From the NCBI GenBank assembly GCA_963921195.1, contig OY992537.1:68564040-68628039 (forward strand): a DNA stretch of 64,000 nt, read 5' to 3'. This document shows, one piece after another, positions 58,490-64,000 of this stretch. Within the stretch, counting starts at the first letter, position 1, and every line of letters begins with the position of its first letter. A program made the translations under genes and the position numbers. The stretch is from Pegoplata infirma (lineage: Eukaryota > Arthropoda > Insecta > Diptera > Anthomyiidae). The notes below the pieces were generated by a model that saw nothing but the letters and a program-made list of their open reading frames with translations, was not told the origin of the DNA and did no database searches.

Positions 58490-61400
58490 AACAATATGGA
58501 AAGATACTTTTTGAAAATTTTGATTTGATAGTAATCCCAAAATATCGTCTATTTTGCTCTATCTCTTATATTTAAGGAAATAATGGCAAATAAAGATTTA
58601 ATAAAAAATTTCATACAAAAATAGAATTTTTGAAATTTTTTTTAGTGATCCCAAAATTTCGTCTATTTATATTTAAGGAAATAATGGCAAATAAAAAATT
58701 TCATACATTTCGTAAATTTTGCTCTATCTCTTATATTTAAGGATATAATAGCGAATAAAGATTTTATAAAAAATTTCATACGAAAATAGATTTTTAAAAT
58801 TTTTTTTTAGTGATCCCAAAATTTCGTCTATTTTGCACTATCTCTTATATTTAAGGAAATAGTGGCAAATAAAGATTTTATAAAAAATTTCATACAAAAA
58901 CAGATTTTTTGAAATTTTTTTAGTGATCCCAAAATTTCGTCTATTTTGCTCTATCTCTTATACTTAAGCAAATAAAGATTTTATAAAAAATTTCATACGA
59001 AAATAGATTTTTTTAAATGTTTTGTTAGTGATCCTGAAATTTCGTGTATTTTGCTCTATCTCGTATATTTAAGGAAATAATGGCAAATAAAGATTTTATA
59101 AAAAATTTCATACAAAAATAGATTTTTTGAATTTTTTTAGTGATCCTGAAATTTCGTCTATTTTGCTCTATCTCTTATATTTAAGGAAATAAAGATTTTA
59201 TAAAAAATTTCATACAAAAACAGATTTTTTGAAATTTTTTTTAGTGATCCCAAAATTTCGTCTATTTTGCTCTATTTCTTATACTTAAGGAAATAATAGC
59301 AAATAAAGATTTTATAAAAAATTTCATAAAAAAATAGGTTTTTTTGAAATTTTTGATAGTGATCCCCAAATTTCGTCTATTTTGATCTATCTCTTATATT
59401 TAAGGAAATAATAGCAAATAAAGATTAAATAAAAAATTTCATACAAAATTAGGTTTTTTTTGAAATTTTTGTTAGTGATCCTGAAATTTCGTCTATTTTG
59501 CTCTATCTCTTATATTAAAGGAAATAATGGCAAATAAAGATTTTATAAAAAATTTCATACAAATACAGATTTTTTGAAATTTTTTTAGTGATCCCAAAAT
59601 TTCGTCTATTTTGCTCTATCTCTTATATTTAAGGAAATAATAGCAAATAAAGATTTTATAAAAAATTTCATACCAAAATAGATTTCTGGAAATTTTTGAT
59701 AGTGATCCCCAAATTTCGTCTATTTTGCTCTATCTCTTATATTTAAGGAAAAATGGCGAATAAAAATTTTATAAAAAATTTCATACAAAAATAGATTTTT
59801 TGAAATTTTTTTTTAGTGATCCTGAAATTTCGTCTATTTTGCTCTATCTCTTATATTTAAGGAAATAATGGCAAATAAAGATTTTATAAAAAATTTCATA
59901 CATAAATAGATTTTTTGAAATTTTTTTTAGTGATCCCAAAATTTTATAAAAATTTTATAAAAAATTTCATACAAAAACAGATTTTTTGAAATTTTTTTTA
60001 GTGATCCCAAAATTTTTTTGAAAGGGATTCCCAAATTTCGTCTATTTTGCTCTATCTCTTATATTTAAGGAAATAATGGCGAATAAAGATTTTTTAAAAA
60101 ATTTCCTACGAAAATAGACTTTTTTAATTTTTTTTTAATGATCCTGCAATTTCGTCTATTTTGCTCTATCTCTTATATTTAAGGAAATAATGGCAAATAA
60201 AGATTTTATAAAAAATTTCATACATAAATAGAAAAATTTTTAAATTTTTTTAGTGATCCTGAAATTTCGTCTATTTAGCTCTATCTCTTATATTTAAGGA
60301 AATAATGGCGACTAAAGATTTTATAAAAAATTTCATACGAAAATAGATTTTTTAAATTTTTGTTTTAGTGATCCCCAAATTTCGTCTATTTTGCTCTATC
60401 TCTTATACTTAAGCAAATAATCTATATAAATAAAAATCAATTGTCGTTCGTTGGTAACAGCATCAGTTGAGTACGGCTGGACCGATTTGGACAATTTTTT
60501 TTTTGAAATGTTCGTCATAGTCCAACTTAGGTTTTTACGTAAAGAAAAATTGACCACGACCACCTTTACGCCCACTTTTTTCGATTTATCTAAAATCGGA
60601 AAACGGCTGTACCGATTTGGGTAATTTTTTATTTAAATGTTCGTAATAATCCAATTTAAGTTTTTACATTCTGAGAATGGCTGCACCGATTTGAAATTTT
60701 TTTTTAAATGAATTTTCATCATCTTTGGTTTTTAGGAAAAAAAAAATTGACCACTCCCACTTTGGCTAATTTTTGTTGAAAATGTTCGTCATAATTGAAC
60801 TAAGGTTTTATGGGTATTTGGATTTCCCACACCCACTTTTTTCTATGTATCGAAAGATCTAAGACGGCTAGACCGATTTGGTTATAGTCCGCAAAAGAAA
60901 AATTGTGCACGGCTACTTTTACGATCACTTTTCCCGATAAACATATTTCATAGAATGGTCTATTTTTTTTTTAATGTTTGTCAATTTTTTTTTTTTTTAA
61001 TGTCCGTCATAGTCCAGCAAAGGTTTTTTGGAAAGAACAATTTTTCACTTCTATGCCCACTTTTGAATGGATGGACCGAGTTGGTTAAATTCAAATAAGG
61101 TTTTTTGGTAAGAAAAGTTGTCCACCACTCCTTTTTTTTCGATATATATAAAATTTGCTTCATAGAAAAATAAAATATAAATAAAATCAAATGTAGTTCG
61201 TTGGTAATCGCATCACATGAAAACTGACCGATTTGGATAATATTTTTCTTCAAATGTTCGTCTTATTTTTTTTAAAGTTTTTCTTTGGTTTTTTCGGAAA
61301 ACAAATTAATCACGCCCACTTTTACGCCTCCTTTTTTTGATACATCTGAAATCGGAGAAGGGCTGGTTCGATTTGACTAAACTTTTTTTTAAATGTTCGT

Positions 61401-64000
61401 CATAGTCCAACTTAGGTTTTAACGGAAATAAAAATTTTTCACACCCACATTTTTCAATACATTTAAAATCGGAGAACGACTAAATTTTTTCTTAAAGATC
61501 ATTATAGTCCAAATAAGGATTTTACGGAAATATTTATTGTAATCCCCCACTTCAAAGTCCACATTTTTCAATATCCTTGAAATTTATACCACTTGAGAAC
61601 GCCTAGACCGATTTGGCTATTTTTTTGGTTTTAAATATTTAATATTAATATTAAATATATTAAAAAATATTTCTTAATAGATTCCGCTTAAACTTGGTAC
61701 ACATGATTTTAAATCCTTGGGTATTGTTACCATATGCACAAGTTTAATATACCACACAAATTTTAACGCCCACTTTTGTCTAAACATGTAAACATACTAA
61801 TGCGCGGAACGATTTTTTTTATGTTAATTATAGTTCTAATTAGGTTTTGAATGAAATATAAATGAGAAAAGTGTCCCAGAAAAATGGAAAATTCGGGAAA
61901 ACTATTAATGGTTGTTTGAACTCAAGACAATAGCTAATTATTTTTGTGGTTTTCGTAATGATACTAAAGAAGTTTTAAATTTGTACAGTTCGAAAAGTCG
62001 AAGACATGGTAATTTTTTTTAGATCCTAAAATATAATTTAAGGATGATTATCTACATAATCGGGTTGTTTAAAACCATGCCCACCAATTTTTCTAAGGCA
62101 AGAAATTCATGACTTTTTTGCAGGGCTATATGTCTGAATCGAGACGAAATATAACACTGATCTTATATTTGGGCCAGCAACGCGGACCGGGCCAGCTAGT
62201 AGCAAATAAAGATTTTATAAAAAATTTCATACGGAAATAGATTTTGCTCTATCTCTTATATTTAAGGAAATAATGGCAAATAAAGATTTTATAAAATATA
62301 TCATAAGAAAATTGATTTTTTGAAATTTTTTTTAGCGATCCTGAAATTTCGTCTATTTTGCTCTATCTCTTATATTAAAGGAAATAATGGCAAATAAAGA
62401 TTTTATAAAAAATTTTCTACAAAAATAGATTTTTTTAATTTTTTTTTAGTGATCCCCAAATTTCGTCTATTTTGCTCTATCTCTTATATTTAAGGAAATA
62501 ATGGCAAATAAAAATTTTATAAAAAATTTCATACGAAAATAGATTTTTTAATTTTTTTTTTAGTGATCCCCAAATTTCGACTATTTTGCTCTATCTCTTA
62601 TACTTAAAGAAATAATAGCAAATAAAGATTTTATAAAAAATTTCATACGGAAATAGATTTTGCTCTAACTCTTATATTTAAGGAAATAATGGCAAATAAA
62701 GATTTTATAAAAAATTTCATACAAAAATAGATTTTTTGATTTTTTTTTAGTGATCCTGAAATTTCGTCTATTTTGCTCTATCTCTTATATTTAAGGAAAA
62801 TGTGGCAAATAAAGATTTTATAAAAATATAGATTTTTTGATTCTTTTTTAGTGATCCCCACATTTCGTCTATTTTGCTCTATCTCTTATATTTAAGGAAA
62901 TAATGGCGAATAAAGATTTTAAAAAAATTTCCATACGAAAATAGATTTTTTAAAATTTTTTTTAGTGATACTAAAATTTCGTCTATTTTTCTCTATCTCT
63001 TATATTTAAGGAAATAATAGCAAATAAAGATTTTATAAAAAATTTCATACAAAAATAGATTTTTTGAAATTTTGTTAGTGATCCTGAAGTTTCGTCCATT
63101 TTGCTCTCTCTCTTATATTTAAGGAAATAATGGCAAATAAAGATTTTAAAAAAAAATTTCATACAAAATAGAAAAATTTTAAGGAAATAATGGCGACTAA
63201 AGATTTTATAAAAAATTTCATACATAAATAGAAAAAATTTTAAATTTTTTTAGTGATCCTGAAATTTCGTCTATTTAGTTCTATCTCTTATATTTAAGGA
63301 AATAATGGCAAATAAAGATTTTATAAAAAATTTCATACGAAAATAGATTTTTTTAAATTTTTTTTTAGTGATCCCCAAATTTCGTCTTTTTTGCTCTATC
63401 TCTTATACTTAAGGAAATAATAGCAAATAAAGATTTAAATTTATAAAAAATTTCATACGGAAATAGATTTTGCTCTATCTCTTATATTTAAGGAAATAAT
63501 GGCAAATAAAGATTTTATAAAAAATTTCATACAAAAACAGATTTTTTGAAATTTTTTTTAGTGATCCCAAAATTTCGTCTATTTTTTTCTATCTTTTATA
63601 TTTAAGGAAAAATGGCGAATAAAAATTTTATAAAAAATTTCATACGAAAACAGATTTTTTAAAATTTTTTTAGTGATCCTGAAATTTCGTCTATTTTGCT
63701 CTATCTCTTATATTTAAGGAAAAATGGCGAATAAAAATTTTATAAAAAATTTCATACAAAAATAAATTTTTTAATTTTTTTTAGTGATCCCCAAATTTCG
63801 TCTATTTTGCTCTATCTCTTATATTTAAGGAAATAATGGCAAATAAAGATTTTATAAAAAATTTCATACATACATAAATAGAAAAATTTTTAAATTTTTT
63901 TAGTGATCCTGAAATTTCGTCTATTTAGTTCTATCTCTTATATTTAAGGAAATAATGGCAAATAAAGATTTTATAAAAAATTTCATACGAAAATAGATTT
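58490..64000. repeat. AT-rich satellite, unit about 105-125 bp
   Basis: Units contain AGTGATCC(C/T), AAATTTCGTCTATTTTGCTC, TATCTCTTATATTTAAGG, AATAATGGCAAATAAAGA and TTTTATAAAAAATTTCATAC. About 16 units precede and 13 follow the Helitron-like insertion. Some units are deleted or fused (near 59940, 60010, 63170). It continues past the window end. Non-coding. Confidence 0.95.
60421..62199 (+). mobile_element. Helitron-like element inserted in the satellite
   Basis: Begins TCTATATAAATAAAAATC and ends GCGGACCGGGCCAGCTAG. The host reads AAATAA/TAGCAAATAAAG, so insertion is exactly between A and T without duplication, the Helitron rule. The 3' end is GC-rich before CTAG. The interior repeats CGGCTGGACCGATTTGG and TGTTCGTCATAGTCCAA about eight times with diverged spacers. 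No Rep/helicase frame: non-autonomous. Confidence 0.85.

Noticed and set aside
58490..64000. Regular repeats considered as a CRISPR-like array
   Set aside because: Units are contiguous with no distinct spacers, AT-rich, and the genome is eukaryotic; this is satellite DNA.

Overview
The window is about 70% A+T, intron-bearing eukaryotic DNA packed with transposable elements. Several signals point to a calyptrate (blowfly- or housefly-like) dipteran: short AG/GT-bounded introns, a TCAGT-type initiator, Helitron-like 'mini-me' repeats with (GTCY)n microsatellites, foldback elements, Tc1/mariner relics, and RTE/jockey-type reverse-transcriptase relics. I see no bacterial genes, CRISPR, rRNA or true tRNA genes. 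The species is not identified.

Only one well-supported host gene is visible. It lies on the + strand in three exons (1281-1337, 1413-1760, 8813-10435), all joined in phase 0. It encodes a predicted secreted protein of about 675 residues: a signal peptide, a six-cysteine helical N-terminal domain, and a very long octapeptide-repeat region (N-T-T-aromatic/Leu-x-P-x-x). The repeat region carries more than 50 N-glycosylation sequons and ends in a Trp-rich tail. A TATA-like box, an initiator, and six GATA-type sites lie upstream. A polyA signal follows. The cysteine domain plus repetitive tail resembles the layout of TsetseEP/DUF725 midgut proteins, but I do not claim homology. Intron 2 (about 7 kb) is filled with nested DNA transposons, including a pogo-like MITE and a decayed mariner whose empty site is preserved in a neighbouring duplicate.

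From 10.5 to 28 kb: tandem minisatellites, decayed reverse-transcriptase ends (14.4-15.2 kb and 21.3-21.9 kb), poly-A-tipped TA-target MITEs, A-rich minisatellites, and a roughly 190-bp tandem array interrupted by two MITEs.

From 28 to 40.4 kb the DNA is dominated by foldback structure. There are two nearly identical 1.96-kb palindromes. One forms the core of a 6.4-kb palindrome whose outer arms are mini-me repeats, and whose left arm took up two further insertions. A third foldback (30.8-32.4 kb) sits inside another Helitron-like repeat.

From 42 to 55 kb there are several elements nested up to three deep. They include hAT-type elements with exact 8-bp target duplications (AAAGTCTT, CGCGTAGT) and a two-copy MITE family carrying a tRNA-shaped segment. 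From 56 to 64 kb: a decayed Tc1 transposase on the minus strand, then a roughly 115-bp AT-rich satellite running off the window end, split by a 1.78-kb Helitron-like element inserted precisely between A and T.

Most of the many short open frames are by-products of palindromes, minisatellites and repeats. All family assignments come from motif recognition by eye; no database search was run.
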